DNA of 64,000 bases from Qipengyuania sp. HL-TH1 (GTDB taxonomy: Bacteria; Pseudomonadota; Alphaproteobacteria; Sphingomonadales; Sphingomonadaceae). Position 1 is the first letter of the stretch, and the number at the start of each line of letters is the position of its first letter. The position numbers were made by a program, and so were the translations under genes. The notes below the pieces were generated by a model. That model had not been told where the DNA came from. It saw nothing but the letters and a program-made list of their open reading frames with translations, and ran no database searches. Shown piece after piece: positions 39,140 to 48,566 of the stretch. The stretch lies in the NCBI RefSeq assembly GCF_036365825.1, contig NZ_CP142675.1, positions 496,001 through 560,000 on the forward strand, given 5' to 3'.

Positions 39140-40113
39140 GCGCGGGTGACCAGCCGGGCGATGTGTGGAACCGCGACAGCGGCATGGCCCCCGATTGCGA
39201 AGTCGAGGGCGGTGTGGCTGCGCCGATCGACACGCAGGGCCTGCGCGGCAAGCTGACCCCCGATGCGCCGCTCGCCAAGCTCGTCTGGTTCAAGGCCGGG
39301 GGCAAGGCCGACTGGCTGTTCGAGCCCGCCGACGCAGAAGACCTCAAGGAATTTCTCCAGCGGCTCGAAGGCAATCTGCCGGTGATGGCGCTGGGACTTG
39401 GATCCAATCTGATCGTTCGCGATGGCGGCGTGCCCGGCGTCGTGGTCAAGCTGGGCAAATCCTTTGCCGATGTCGCAATCGACGAAGCGACCTGCGTGGT
39501 CGATTGCGGCGCGGGTGCGCATGGCATCCTCGTTGCCAGCGCGGCGCGCGATGCCGGCGTGGCAGGGCTCGAATTCATGCGCGGTATCCCCGGCACGGTC
39601 GGCGGTTTCGTGCGCATGAACGGCGGCGCCTATGACCGCGAAGTCAGTGACGTACTTATCGATTGCACGGTGGTCATGCCCGGTGGCCAGTGCCTCACGC
39701 TGCCCGTCGCGGACCTGCAATATACCTATCGCCATTCGGCGCTGCCCGATGGCGCGGTGGTGATTTCGGCGCGCTTTCAGGGCCAGCCGGGCGATCCCGC
39801 CGCAATCGGTGCGAAGATGGATGCGATCGGCGAGGCGCGTGAAAACTCGCAACCTTTGCGCACCAAGACCGGCGGATCGACCTTCAAGAACCCCCCGGGC
39901 AAGAAGGCGTGGGAACTGGTCGATGCCGCAGGTTGCCGCGGCCTGCGCATGGGCGGCGCGCAGGTGAGCGAGAAGCACACCAATTTCCTGCTCAATGTCG
40001 ATAATGCCACCAGCGCCGATATCGAAGGGCTGGGCGAAGAAGTGAAACGCCGCGTTTACGAACATTCGGGTGTCGAACTCGAATGGGAAATCCAGCGTGT
40101 GGGGCGACCCTAA
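39136..40113 (+). CDS. murB: UDP-N-acetylenolpyruvoylglucosamine reductase
   Basis: FAD/NADPH enzyme that completes UDP-MurNAc. The 325-residue protein has the FAD-binding [12 protein letters not shown] and [20 protein letters not shown], the catalytic Ser in [10 protein letters not shown], and the Glu in [11 protein letters not shown]. It lacks the extra C-terminal insertion of type I enzymes, so it is a type II MurB. The N-terminal ~25 residues before the first motif are longer than average. Confidence 0.96.
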   Translation: MSAGDQPGDVWNRDSGMAPDCEVEGGVAAPIDTQGLRGKLTPDAPLAKLVWFKAGGKADWLFEPADAEDLKEFLQRLEGNLPVMALGLGSNLIVRDGGVPGVVVKLGKSFADVAIDEATCVVDCGAGAHGILVASAARDAGVAGLEFMRGIPGTVGGFVRMNGGAYDREVSDVLIDCTVVMPGGQCLTLPVADLQYTYRHSALPDGAVVISARFQGQPGDPAAIGAKMDAIGEARENSQPLRTKTGGSTFKNPPGKKAWELVDAAGCRGLRMGGAQVSEKHTNFLLNVDNATSADIEGLGEEVKRRVYEHSGVELEWEIQRVGRP

Positions 40114-40122
40114 GGACCGACA

Positions 40123-41097
40123 ATGACCGATCTCCCCAAACTCCATATCGTCGTCCTGATGGGCGGCTGGGCCAATGAGCGCCCGGTGTCGCTGATGTCG
40201 GGCGAAGGCATTGCCAAGGCGCTGGAAGAGCGCGGGCACCGCGTGACGCGGATCGACATGGACCGCCACGTCGCCGCGCGGATCGCCGAGGCCGCGCCCG
40301 ATGTCGTGTTCAACGCGCTGCATGGCGTGCCCGGCGAGGATGGCACCGTGCAGGGCATGCTCGACCTGATGGGCGTGCCCTATACGCATTCGGGCCTCGC
40401 GACCTCGGTTGTCGCGATCGACAAGCAGCTGACCAAGCAGGCACTGGTGCCGCGCGGCATCCCCATGCCCGGCGGGCGGATCGTCAAGAGCGCGGACCTG
40501 CACCAGCGCGATCCGATGCCGCGCCCCTACGTTCTCAAACCCGTCAACGAAGGCAGCTCGGTCGGCGTGGCCATCGTCACCGACGAAGGCAATTACGGCA
40601 ATCCCATCGCAGCCGATGCCAAGGGGCCGTGGCAGGACTTCGCCGAACTGCTTGCCGAACCCTATATCAAGGGCCGCGAGCTGACCGCGGCCGTGGTCGA
40701 TTTCGCCGATGGGCCGCGCGCACTGGCGGTTACCGAACTCAAGCCCAAGAGCGGGTTCTACGATTTCGACGCCAAATATACCGACGGCATGACCGATCAC
40801 ATCTGCCCGGCGGACATCCCACCGCGGATCGCCGAACTCTGCCTCGAATATACGCTGACCGCACATAAGGTACTCGGGTGCCGCGGGACCAGCCGGACCG
40901 ATTTCCGCTGGGACGAGGAACAGGGCGAGGACGGGCTGTTCGTGCTCGAAACCAACACCCAGCCGGGGATGACCCCGCTCAGCCTCGTGCCCGAACAGGC
41001 CCGTTACGCCGGGATCGAATATGCCACGCTGTGCGAGCTGATCGTGGCCGCGGCGCTGCGCGATCACGCCGCCCGCTCCGGGGGCAAGGATGGCTAA
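40123..41097 (+). CDS. ddl: D-alanine-D-alanine ligase
   Basis: ATP-grasp enzyme that makes the D-Ala-D-Ala dipeptide used by MurF. The 324-residue protein has the N-terminal VVLMGGWANERPVSLMSG, FNALHGVPGEDGTVQGMLD, PYVLKPVNEGSSVGVAIV and LETNTQPGMTPLSLVPEQA. AAGGA is well placed before the ATG. The 3' end overlaps ftsQ by eight bases. Confidence 0.97.
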   Translation: MTDLPKLHIVVLMGGWANERPVSLMSGEGIAKALEERGHRVTRIDMDRHVAARIAEAAPDVVFNALHGVPGEDGTVQGMLDLMGVPYTHSGLATSVVAIDKQLTKQALVPRGIPMPGGRIVKSADLHQRDPMPRPYVLKPVNEGSSVGVAIVTDEGNYGNPIAADAKGPWQDFAELLAEPYIKGRELTAAVVDFADGPRALAVTELKPKSGFYDFDAKYTDGMTDHICPADIPPRIAELCLEYTLTAHKVLGCRGTSRTDFRWDEEQGEDGLFVLETNTQPGMTPLSLVPEQARYAGIEYATLCELIVAAALRDHAARSGGKDG

Positions 41098-41998
41098 GGT
41101 CAAACGCTCACCCACCGGCGTGCGCCGGTCTGCGGCGGCGCGCAATCGCAGCCAGAAGGCGCATGCCGCACGCAAGCATACGAGCGGGCTGTTCGATCGC
41201 GTCATGGCTGCGCTGCCCTTCACCGAGGAGCAGTGGCACAGGTTTTTCCTGTTCGTGATCATCGCGGCGGGGCTGGGTATCGCCTGGACGATCGCGAGCT
41301 ATGCCGGCGTGCCCGAAATGGCGAAGGCGGAACTGGCCAAGTCGGCCTCGCGCTCGGGGTTCGAGGTCAGCCGGGTGCGCGTCTCGGGCGTCGAGCGGAT
41401 GAACGAACAGCAGGTCTATGAGCGGGTGCTGGCCGAACAGGATCGCCCGATGCCGCTGGTCGAGCTCGATGCGGTCCGCGCGCGCCTGCTCGACCTGCCG
41501 TGGGTAGCCGATGCGCGCGTCTCGCGCCAACTACCCGATACGCTCAAGATCGATATCGTCGAGCGCGTGCCGCATGCGGTGTTGCGCAAGCCCGACCGGC
41601 TAGTGCTGATCGACCCGCGGGGCAACGAACTCGAACCGATCAGCTCCAAGAATGCAGAAGGCAAATTGCTGATCGAGGGGCCCGGGGCCGCGCGCCAGGT
41701 CGAGGAACTCGGGCGGCTGCTCGATGCCGCCCCTGCACTCAAGCCGCAGATTGCGTCTGCCGAATGGGTCGGCAACCGGCGCTGGAACCTGACCTTCAAG
41801 ACCGGCCAGTTGCTCGCGCTGCCCGAAGGCGATCTGGGCGCGCCCGCGCTGGTGAAATTCGCCCAGCTCGACGGGATGCACCGGCTCATCGGGGGCAAGC
41901 CCATCGCAATCGACATGCGCGTGCCCGACCGCGCCTATCTGCGCTGCGCGGACGGGCCGTGTCCCAAGCAGATGGCGCTCAACGGGAAGGCCGAATAA
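41090..41998 (+). CDS. ftsQ: Cell division protein FtsQ
   Basis: Bitopic divisome scaffold that binds FtsL/FtsB. The 302-residue protein has a very basic cytoplasmic ~45 residues and one transmembrane helix at about 52-70 (FLFVIIAAGLGIAWTIASY). A POTRA domain follows (FEVSRVRVSGVERMNEQQVYERV), then the FtsQ beta domain (ARVSRQLPDTLKIDIVERVPHAVL). It overlaps ddl by eight bases and ftsA by one. Confidence 0.95.
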   Translation: MAKVKRSPTGVRRSAAARNRSQKAHAARKHTSGLFDRVMAALPFTEEQWHRFFLFVIIAAGLGIAWTIASYAGVPEMAKAELAKSASRSGFEVSRVRVSGVERMNEQQVYERVLAEQDRPMPLVELDAVRARLLDLPWVADARVSRQLPDTLKIDIVERVPHAVLRKPDRLVLIDPRGNELEPISSKNAEGKLLIEGPGAARQVEELGRLLDAAPALKPQIASAEWVGNRRWNLTFKTGQLLALPEGDLGAPALVKFAQLDGMHRLIGGKPIAIDMRVPDRAYLRCADGPCPKQMALNGKAE

Positions 41999-43284
41999 TG
42001 GCCTCCGAACAGCCGCGCATCACCCGTGTCTTCGGCGCCGTGAACATCGGGTCGTTCCGCGTTTCGGCCATGATCATGGGCCAGGCCGAGGGCGGCGAGA
42101 TGGTCGTGCTCGGTTCGAGCCACCGCGCCAGCGACGGGATCAAGCGCGGCTATGTCACCGATATGCGCGCCGCCAGCCATGCCATACGCACCGCGATCGA
42201 AAAGGCCGAGGCGAATGCCAACACCTCGATCCAGAGCGTGTGGATTGGCTGCGCGGGAGCGGGGCTGTCGAGCAAGATTTCCAGTGTCGAAATCGCCATC
42301 GGCGGGCGCCGGATCGAGGAAGACGACATCGAGCATCTGCTCTATGCCGCGCGCGACCACCTGCACCCCGACGGACGCATGGTGCTGCATGCACAGCCGG
42401 CGCATTACACACTCGACGGGGCGCATGGTGTTGCCAATCCCAAGGGCCTCCATGCCGAGGCGCTGGGGGTCGATGTCCATGTCACGTTGGCCGAAGGTCC
42501 GCCCGTCCGCAATCTGATCGAAGCGGTGCAGACCGCGCATCTCGATGTCGAAGGCGTGGTCGCCAGCCCTTTGGCGGCGGCCTATGCCTGTCTCACTGCC
42601 GAGGAACGCGACCTGGGTGTCGCGCTGGTCGAAATCGGCGCGCAGGTGACCAATGTCTCGGTCCATGCGGCAGGCATGCTGCTGGGGCTGAAATCGATCC
42701 CCATCGGGTCGAACGACATTACTGACGCGATCGCCTCCTCGCTCGGCATTCGCCGCAGCCAGGCCGAACGGCTCAAATGCGTGTCGGGCTCGGCCATCGC
42801 GACGCCGACCGACCACCGCGAGATGATCCCCGTCAGCGGCCCCGGCGAAGAGCCCGGCGGACGGCTGGCCCGCGGCGCGGACGAGCACAATCGCATCGCC
42901 CGTGCAGAACTCGTTTCGATCGTCACCGACCGTCTGGGCATCACCACTGCCGAAGTGGGCAAGGCGCTCAAGGCGATGGGCTTCTCCGGTGCGCAGGGCG
43001 GGCAGGTCGTGCTCACCGGCGGCGGGGCGGAACTGCACGGGATCGCCGAATTCATGCAGGGCGCGCTCGGCCGGCCGGTCCGCATTGGCAAACCGCCCGT
43101 ATTGCAGGGCCTGCCCGAGGCGCATGCCACGCCCGGTTTCGCCACGCTTGCGGGCCTGTGCCTGTATGCGTCCGACGACCCGGTCGACATCCGTTCGGTG
43201 GGTCCGCGCTACCAGCCCACCAAGCGTTATCGCGGCATGGGTCTGATCAACCGTGTCTTACTCGCGTTGCGCGAGTATTTCTGA
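41998..43284 (+). CDS. ftsA: Cell division protein FtsA
   Basis: Actin-like ATPase that tethers FtsZ to the membrane. The 428-residue protein has the N-terminal phosphate-binding region GAVNIGSFRVSAMIMG and SHRASDGIKRGYVTD. It also has the 1C (SHS2) subdomain with KGLHAEALGVDVHV, the nucleotide motif LVEIGAQVTNVSVH, and VLTGGGAELHGIAEF. The C-terminal GLINRVLLALREYF is the amphipathic membrane-targeting helix. It is followed by the ftsZ leader. Confidence 0.96.
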   Translation: MASEQPRITRVFGAVNIGSFRVSAMIMGQAEGGEMVVLGSSHRASDGIKRGYVTDMRAASHAIRTAIEKAEANANTSIQSVWIGCAGAGLSSKISSVEIAIGGRRIEEDDIEHLLYAARDHLHPDGRMVLHAQPAHYTLDGAHGVANPKGLHAEALGVDVHVTLAEGPPVRNLIEAVQTAHLDVEGVVASPLAAAYACLTAEERDLGVALVEIGAQVTNVSVHAAGMLLGLKSIPIGSNDITDAIASSLGIRRSQAERLKCVSGSAIATPTDHREMIPVSGPGEEPGGRLARGADEHNRIARAELVSIVTDRLGITTAEVGKALKAMGFSGAQGGQVVLTGGGAELHGIAEFMQGALGRPVRIGKPPVLQGLPEAHATPGFATLAGLCLYASDDPVDIRSVGPRYQPTKRYRGMGLINRVLLALREYF

Positions 43285-43319
43285 GGGTTGAACCGCCGTG
43301 CAAACACGCCTTTAGGCCT

Positions 43320-43328
43320 TGTGGATAA
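43320..43328 (-). promoter_or_regulatory. Perfect DnaA box upstream of ftsZ
   Basis: TGTGGATAA is the exact complement of the high-affinity DnaA box TTATCCACA. It lies in the 135-base ftsA-ftsZ gap, 92 bases before the ftsZ ATG. In Caulobacter, DnaA activates ftsZ transcription, which makes this location meaningful. Use here is inferred. Confidence 0.65.
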
Positions 43329-43419
43329 GGCAATCATGACTTCGACGTGCGATTCGCTTTGTGCCAAAGTTGTGACATAAAGCCAGCAAGCGACTTTTCG
43401 AATACCCAGGGGACTCTTG

Positions 43420-45213
43420 ATGAGTATCAATATCGGACCGGCATCAGACGACGATCTTCGTCCCAAGATCATGGTCGTCGGTGTCGGTGGTGCGGGCGGC
43501 AACGCCATCGCCAACATGATGCAGGCAGAGATCGAGGGCGTCGACTTCATCGTCGCCAATACTGATGCCCAGGCGCTGAGTACGTCGCCCTCCGAAAAAC
43601 GCATCCAGCTCGGCCCCGACATTACCGGCGGACTTGGCGCAGGCGCACGCCCCGAAGTGGGCAAGGCCGCGGCCGAGGAAACGGTCGAGGAAATCGAGGA
43701 TTCGCTCGACGGGGTGAACATGGTGTTCATTGCCGCGGGCATGGGCGGCGGCACCGGCACCGGTGCGGCCCCCGTTATTGCCGAAGCGGCGCGCAAGCGC
43801 GGCGTGCTGACCGTCGGCGTGGTCACCAAGCCGTTCCTGTTCGAAGGCACGCGCCGCATGCGCGCAGCCGAAGCGGGTATCGACGAACTGCAGAAGCACG
43901 TCGACACGCTGATCGTCATCCCCAACCAGAACCTGTTCCTGGTCGCGAAGGCGGAAACGACCTTCAAGGAAGCCTTCATGCTGGCGGACGAGGTCCTCCA
44001 GCAGGGCGTGCGTTCGATCACCGATTTGATGGTCATGCCCGGCCTGATCAATCTCGACTTTGCCGACGTCCGCTCGGTGATGAGCGAGATGGGCAAGGCG
44101 ATGATGGGCACCGGCGAGGGCGAAGGCGACAACCGCGCACTCGAAGCCGCCGAACGCGCCATCGCCAACCCGCTGCTCGACGGCGTGTCGATGGCCGGCG
44201 CCAAGGGCGTCATCATTTCGATCATCGGCGGCGAGGACATGAAGCTGCTCGAAGTCGACGAAGCGGCGAACCATATCCGCGAGCTGGTCGACGAAGATGC
44301 GAACATCATCTGGGGTTCGGCCTTCAATCCCGACCTCGACGGCAAGATCCGCGTGTCGGTCGTCGCCACCGGGATCGAACCCGACGGTTCGGTCGCGGCA
44401 GCGCCCGCGCGGGCATTCTCGATGCGCGAAAGCAGCGCGCCGCGGCGTCCGGTGCTCGACCTGCCGAGCGACAACGTGGCCGAGGAAGAGCCGTTCGAAC
44501 TCAACGAAGGCCTCTCGGCCGATCCCGAGCCCGAACAGCCGTCCTACCAGCCGCAGCCCGCTCCCGAACCGGAGCCGATCGCGGCAGAGGCGGATGCGTT
44601 CGATCTCACCGACGAAGCCGAGGAAGAGGATGTCGGCCAGGGCTTCGGCCTCTCGCCGGCGACTTCCGGATCGTTCGACGAGGATGACGAGGAAGGCTAT
44701 AACGATGTCGACGGCATCGTCGATCCGCTCGCCGGCCTGCGCAACGAACATACCGAACGCTTCGAAGGCGACGATGACGAGGGCGTACCCGCGCCTGCCG
44801 ATGACCGCGAATTCGGCAGCACGCCGGCGAAGGACGGTTGGAACGAAGACCGCCCCCCGCTCGACCTGTCGGGCGAAATGCGCGAAACCGAAGGCGGATC
44901 GCAGGACGAATTCGAACTCGGCGACGACCAGCGCGACACGGGAAGCCCGCTCGCGACCAAGCCGGGGCGCAAGCAACCGCTGTTCCCGGGCGAAGGCGCT
45001 GGCGACGAACAGCCGGCGCGCAGCGGTTCGGGTTCCAGCGGCGGGGCGGGCTCTGGCTCGCTGCCGGGGAATACGCTGTTCGAACGGATGGCCAATCTCT
45101 CGCGCGGGGCCAGCAATCCCGAAGGCGCGGATGACGAAGACGAAGACGATGATGGCGGCAGCAGTGGCGGCCTCAACATCCCGCGCTTCCTCGGACGCCA
45201 GAACAACCAGTAG
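43420..45213 (+). CDS. ftsZ: Cell division protein FtsZ
   Basis: Tubulin-like GTPase that forms the division ring. The GTPase core covers about residues 15-330, with [11 protein letters not shown], the GTP signature GGGTGTG (109-115) and [11 protein letters not shown]. Then comes an unusually long linker of ~250 residues rich in Glu, Asp, Pro and Gly. The protein ends in [13 protein letters not shown], the conserved C-terminal peptide that binds FtsA and other partners. The total of 597 residues is at the long end for the family. AGGGGA lies about nine bases before the ATG. Confidence 0.97.
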   Translation: MSINIGPASDDDLRPKIMVVGVGGAGGNAIANMMQAEIEGVDFIVANTDAQALSTSPSEKRIQLGPDITGGLGAGARPEVGKAAAEETVEEIEDSLDGVNMVFIAAGMGGGTGTGAAPVIAEAARKRGVLTVGVVTKPFLFEGTRRMRAAEAGIDELQKHVDTLIVIPNQNLFLVAKAETTFKEAFMLADEVLQQGVRSITDLMVMPGLINLDFADVRSVMSEMGKAMMGTGEGEGDNRALEAAERAIANPLLDGVSMAGAKGVIISIIGGEDMKLLEVDEAANHIRELVDEDANIIWGSAFNPDLDGKIRVSVVATGIEPDGSVAAAPARAFSMRESSAPRRPVLDLPSDNVAEEEPFELNEGLSADPEPEQPSYQPQPAPEPEPIAAEADAFDLTDEAEEEDVGQGFGLSPATSGSFDEDDEEGYNDVDGIVDPLAGLRNEHTERFEGDDDEGVPAPADDREFGSTPAKDGWNEDRPPLDLSGEMRETEGGSQDEFELGDDQRDTGSPLATKPGRKQPLFPGEGAGDEQPARSGSGSSGGAGSGSLPGNTLFERMANLSRGASNPEGADDEDEDDDGGSSGGLNIPRFLGRQNNQ

Positions 45214-45227
45214 ATAGGGCCGCGTCA

Positions 45228-45247
45228 GCGCGGGTTAACGCCCGCGC
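45228..45247. other. GC-rich stem-loop after ftsZ
   Basis: GCGCGGG and CCCGCGC pair perfectly around a TTAACG loop, 15 bases after the ftsZ stop. No T run follows, so this is not a standard terminator. It could slow RNA decay or attenuate read-through into the next gene. Confidence 0.4.
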
Positions 45248-45262
45248 GGCGAGGGACAGGAC

Positions 45263-46876
45263 ATGATTTCGACCGGGCGACTTGCTGCTGCCGTGGCGTT
45301 GCTGGCTCTGGCAGCGCAGGCCGAGCGTGTCTCGGCCCAGCGCGAGATCGTGCAGCCCTTACCCGCCGAAGGCGAGCGCAGGCTGGGTGACGCGCTGTCG
45401 CGGCTGGCGCGCAATTCGCTCGATGTCACGGCACTGCTCGATGCGGGTGAAGCAGCGCTGGAACTGGGTGACATCGACGCGGCAATCGGCTTTTTCGGCC
45501 GCGCCAACGAGCTGTCGCCGGGCAATTCGCGCAGCAAGGTGGGGCTGGCCAAGGCCTACACCCGCTCGCGCCGTCCGGTCGAGGCGCTGCGCCTGTTCGC
45601 CGAGGCCGAGCAGGCGGGTGTCGCCAATGCGCGGATGGCCGAGGATCGCGGGCTGGCCTTCGACCTCGTCGGCGATTCCGCCAGCGCGCAGCAATTGTAC
45701 CGGCTCGCGCTGGCCAGTGGGGCCGGTCCCGAAGCGACCCGCCGCCTGGCCCTGAGCCTGGCAATTTCGGGCGATCGGGAGGGCTTCGAAGGCGCCTTGC
45801 TTCCCTTGCTGCAACAGCGCGATGTCGCCGCCTTCCGTACCCGCGCTTTCGGCTTGGCGATCCTGGGTGACGCGCGCGAGGCGAAGGACATCGCCAACAC
45901 CATGCTGCCCGCAGGGATCGGCGGACGCATGGCGGCCTATTTCGAATATATGCCGCGGCTGACCAAGGCGCAGCAGGCGGCAGCGGGCAATCTGGGCGTC
46001 TTCCCGCGCACCGCCAGCATCGGCACGGACGATGCCGGGATTGCCGGTTATGCGGGCGATGCGGTGCAGATCGCCCGTGCCGGACCGCCGCCAGTGCGGC
46101 AGGCCTCCACGCCTTCGCCCGCCGCCGCCGATCCGCGCTCTCGCCAGACCCGGCGTCGTCCCGATCTGACGGGCAGCAAGGCTACGAGCGCAGGAGCGAG
46201 CGCCGGCGCATCGGTTGCGGCTCCAGCACCAGCGCCAGATGATGTGCCCTCGTCTCCTCCGGCCGCGTCAGCGGTCCCCGCGCCGAGCCCTGCGCCTTCG
46301 CTGACGACAACGCTTACCGAACCAGAACCCGCGCCGCAGCCGGACACTGCCCCGGTGGTCATAGCGCGCGCAGACCCACCGCCATCGGTTCCGATGGGTA
46401 CGACAGTCCTGCCATCGCCCGCGCCACCGCCGCCGCCCGCGCCCATCCAACCGGAGCCCGAGCCGCAGCCCGCATCGGTCGCCGATGCCTTCGATGGTTT
46501 CACGCTTGCGCCCGGCACGCCGACGCCTTCGGCCAGCGGCGCGGTGGATATCACGCGCCTCGCCATCCCGCGCGAACGCGAAGAACCCAAGCCGCCGCCG
46601 CCGCCCGCCCATCCGGCCCGGCACTGGGTGCAGGTCGCGACCGGCAAGGACGTTTCGGCGCTCAAGTTCGACTGGCGCCGGATTTCGCGCAAGGCGGAGG
46701 GCAAGCTCGACGGCAAGGGGCCGTTCGTCACCCCCTGGGTCGAGGCCAATCGCCTGCTGTCCGGCCCCTATGACAGCGCCGCGAAGGCGCGCGAAATGGT
46801 CAAGGAACTCAAGGAATTGGGCGTCGACTGTTTCACCTTCACCAGCGCCGAGGGCGAGGTGATCGAAAAGCTGTAG
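45263..46876 (+). CDS. TPR and SPOR-domain periplasmic protein
   Basis: A 537-residue protein with a signal peptide (ending QAERVSAQ). Tetratricopeptide repeats span about residues 40-230 (ALLDAGEAALELGDIDAAIGFFGRANELSPG is a clear repeat). A ~200-residue Pro/Ala-rich linker follows, then a C-terminal SPOR domain (~450-537: HWVQVATGKDVSALKFDW, GPYDSAAKAREMVKELKELG). SPOR domains bind denuded septal glycan, so a role in division or septal wall remodelling is likely, consistent with its place directly after ftsZ. GAGGGACAGG precedes the ATG. Confidence 0.88.
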   Translation: MISTGRLAAAVALLALAAQAERVSAQREIVQPLPAEGERRLGDALSRLARNSLDVTALLDAGEAALELGDIDAAIGFFGRANELSPGNSRSKVGLAKAYTRSRRPVEALRLFAEAEQAGVANARMAEDRGLAFDLVGDSASAQQLYRLALASGAGPEATRRLALSLAISGDREGFEGALLPLLQQRDVAAFRTRAFGLAILGDAREAKDIANTMLPAGIGGRMAAYFEYMPRLTKAQQAAAGNLGVFPRTASIGTDDAGIAGYAGDAVQIARAGPPPVRQASTPSPAAADPRSRQTRRRPDLTGSKATSAGASAGASVAAPAPAPDDVPSSPPAASAVPAPSPAPSLTTTLTEPEPAPQPDTAPVVIARADPPPSVPMGTTVLPSPAPPPPPAPIQPEPEPQPASVADAFDGFTLAPGTPTPSASGAVDITRLAIPREREEPKPPPPPAHPARHWVQVATGKDVSALKFDWRRISRKAEGKLDGKGPFVTPWVEANRLLSGPYDSAAKAREMVKELKELGVDCFTFTSAEGEVIEKL

Positions 46877-47026
46877 ACCCGCGCAAAGGTTAACGCGCGC
46901 GGCGGTTTTGTTCACAAGCTTTGCACAACCCTTAACGGTTCTCCCCAGCGTCGAGGCGTGCATCCATTGCCAAGCGGCCCCGCGTTTCTGCATCCAGCAA
47001 GTCATGACGCGCATGGAACAGCTCCG

Positions 47027-47530
47027 ATGAGACCATCAGAAGATCGCTACGAGGTCGAGGAGGACGCGGCGCCGCTCGACCTGCTGGTAGCCCTGTTCGA
47101 AGCGCGTGGCTGGCCATGCGAATCGACCGCGACAGAAATGAGCGGCGAGATCCAGGGAAGCTGGACCAAGTACCAGTTGCGCGGCATCTGGCGTCCGGAA
47201 GATATGGTGCTGCAGATCCTGTGCCTGCCCGATATCCGTATTGCCAAGGACAAGCTGACCCCCGCGTATGAGCTCGTCAGCATGATCAACGAACAGATGT
47301 GGCTCGGCCATTTCGAGATCTGGTCGAATGGCGGCGTCCTGCTCTATCGCAATGCCACCATACTGGGCGACGACGGGATGCTCAGCCTGGGCCAGGCGCA
47401 GGCGCTGGTCGAAATCGCTGTCGACGAATGCGATCGCTTCTACCCAGCGTTCCAGTTCGTGCTGTGGGGCGGGCGCACACCGAGCGAGGCGCTCGAGGCG
47501 GCGATGGTGGACGCCGTCGGCGAGGCCTGA
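47027..47530 (+). CDS. YbjN domain-containing protein
   Basis: A 167-residue cytoplasmic protein of the YbjN/type III secretion chaperone-like fold: DLLVALFEARGWPCEST, then WTKYQLRGIWRPEDMVLQILCLPD, and VSMINEQMWLGHFEIWSNGGVLLYRNATIL. Members of this family have no settled biochemical function. I chose ATG 47027 (MRPSEDRYEV). It is followed by the Bax-inhibitor-type gene after a 132-base gap. Confidence 0.85.
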   Translation: MRPSEDRYEVEEDAAPLDLLVALFEARGWPCESTATEMSGEIQGSWTKYQLRGIWRPEDMVLQILCLPDIRIAKDKLTPAYELVSMINEQMWLGHFEIWSNGGVLLYRNATILGDDGMLSLGQAQALVEIAVDECDRFYPAFQFVLWGGRTPSEALEAAMVDAVGEA

Positions 47531-47621
47531 GCCGCCCTCCCGATCGGTTAAATCGCGTTAGCCTTACAAATTCCGGTTTCGCTTGAAATCGAGCGGTAAA
47601 GTGCCGATATTCCCCTCACGA

Positions 47622-47643
47622 GCGGCGCGTATGACCGCGCCGC
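47622..47643 (+). other. Leader hairpin before the Bax-inhibitor-1 gene
   Basis: GCGGCGCG and CGCGCCGC pair perfectly around a 6-base loop, one base before the AAAAGGAG ribosome-binding site of the next gene. A conserved single-hairpin 'ybhL leader' has been described in alphaproteobacteria upstream of this gene family. The position fits, but I cannot test the match to that consensus here. Confidence 0.45.
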
Positions 47644-47662
47644 CAAAAGGAGTTGCATAGAC

Positions 47663-48403
47663 ATGGCCAATTGGAACGACACCGACCAGAGGCAGGGCTT
47701 CGGCTCGGTGCCGCGCGTTGGCGACGCCGTTGCCAGGCAGGAAACCTTTGATGCGGGCCTGCGCGCCCACATGCTCAAGATTTACAACTACATGGCTTCG
47801 GGCGTGTTGCTGACCGGCCTGGTCGCGCTGCTGACTGCCCGCAGTGGTCTTGCGCTGACTTTCGCCAGCGGTCCGCTGATGTGGATCGTCGCGCTCGCGC
47901 CGCTCGCCTTCGTTTTCGCGATGAGCTTCGGCGTGAACAAGTTCAGCCAGGCGACGCTGCAGCTGATGTTCTGGGCTTTCGCCACCGTCATGGGGCTGTC
48001 GCTCTCGACGATCTTCCTCCGCTATACGGGTGAAAGCATCGCTGCGACGTTCTTCGCCACTGCGGGTGCCTTCGCCGGTCTCAGCCTGTTCGGCTACACC
48101 ACGAAGAAGGACCTGTCGGGCATGGGTACCTTCCTGGTGATGGGCGTCATTGGGCTGCTGATCGCAATGGTCATCAACATGTTCCTGCAGTCGAGCACGC
48201 TGGCGCTGGCCGTCAGCTTTATCGGCGTGCTGATCTTCGCCGGCCTCACCGCCTACGATACGCAGCGGCTCAAGCGCGAGTATGATTACCTGCGCGGGAC
48301 GGAATTTGCCGGCAAGGCCGTGATCATGGGCGCGCTGAGCCTCTATCTCGACTTCATCAACATGTTCCTGTTCCTGCTGCGCTTCATGGGCAGCCGCGAG
48401 TAA
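47663..48403 (+). CDS. Bax inhibitor-1/YccA (YbhL) family membrane protein
   Basis: A 246-residue integral membrane protein with seven predicted helices. Examples are YMASGVLLTGLVALLTA, LMWIVALAPLAFVFAMSFGV, FLVMGVIGLLIAMVINMFL and LYLDFINMFLFLLRFM. The family motif FAGLTAYDTQRLK before the last helix is the pH-sensitive Asp region of the TMBIM fold. Bacterial relatives include a proton-sensitive calcium leak channel (BsYetJ) and FtsH-interacting YccA. AAAAGGAG lies upstream. Confidence 0.92.
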   Translation: MANWNDTDQRQGFGSVPRVGDAVARQETFDAGLRAHMLKIYNYMASGVLLTGLVALLTARSGLALTFASGPLMWIVALAPLAFVFAMSFGVNKFSQATLQLMFWAFATVMGLSLSTIFLRYTGESIAATFFATAGAFAGLSLFGYTTKKDLSGMGTFLVMGVIGLLIAMVINMFLQSSTLALAVSFIGVLIFAGLTAYDTQRLKREYDYLRGTEFAGKAVIMGALSLYLDFINMFLFLLRFMGSRE

Positions 48404-48436
48404 ACCACTCGTCGCACACAGGAATCGTTTGAACGT

Positions 48437-48472
48437 GCCCGGGGCGTAACCAGCGCCTCGGGCATTTTCTTT
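48437..48472 (+). terminator. Rho-independent terminator
   Basis: GCCCGGGGCG/CGCCTCGGGC forms a 10-bp stem (one G-U pair) with a 7-base loop, followed by attttcttt. It lies 33 bases after the Bax-inhibitor-type gene. Confidence 0.82.
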
Positions 48473-48566
48473 GCATCCGGCGAGGGCTAGGACGCGTGTC
48501 TTCATCCTCCGTCAAGGGACGGCAGCGCAGGATGAATGCCAGATTTATCGAGGAGTGCCACGCGCT

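Noticed and set aside
45228..45247. ftsZ terminator
   Set aside because: Strong stem but no T run, and the next gene follows at once in the same direction; listed as a stem-loop only.
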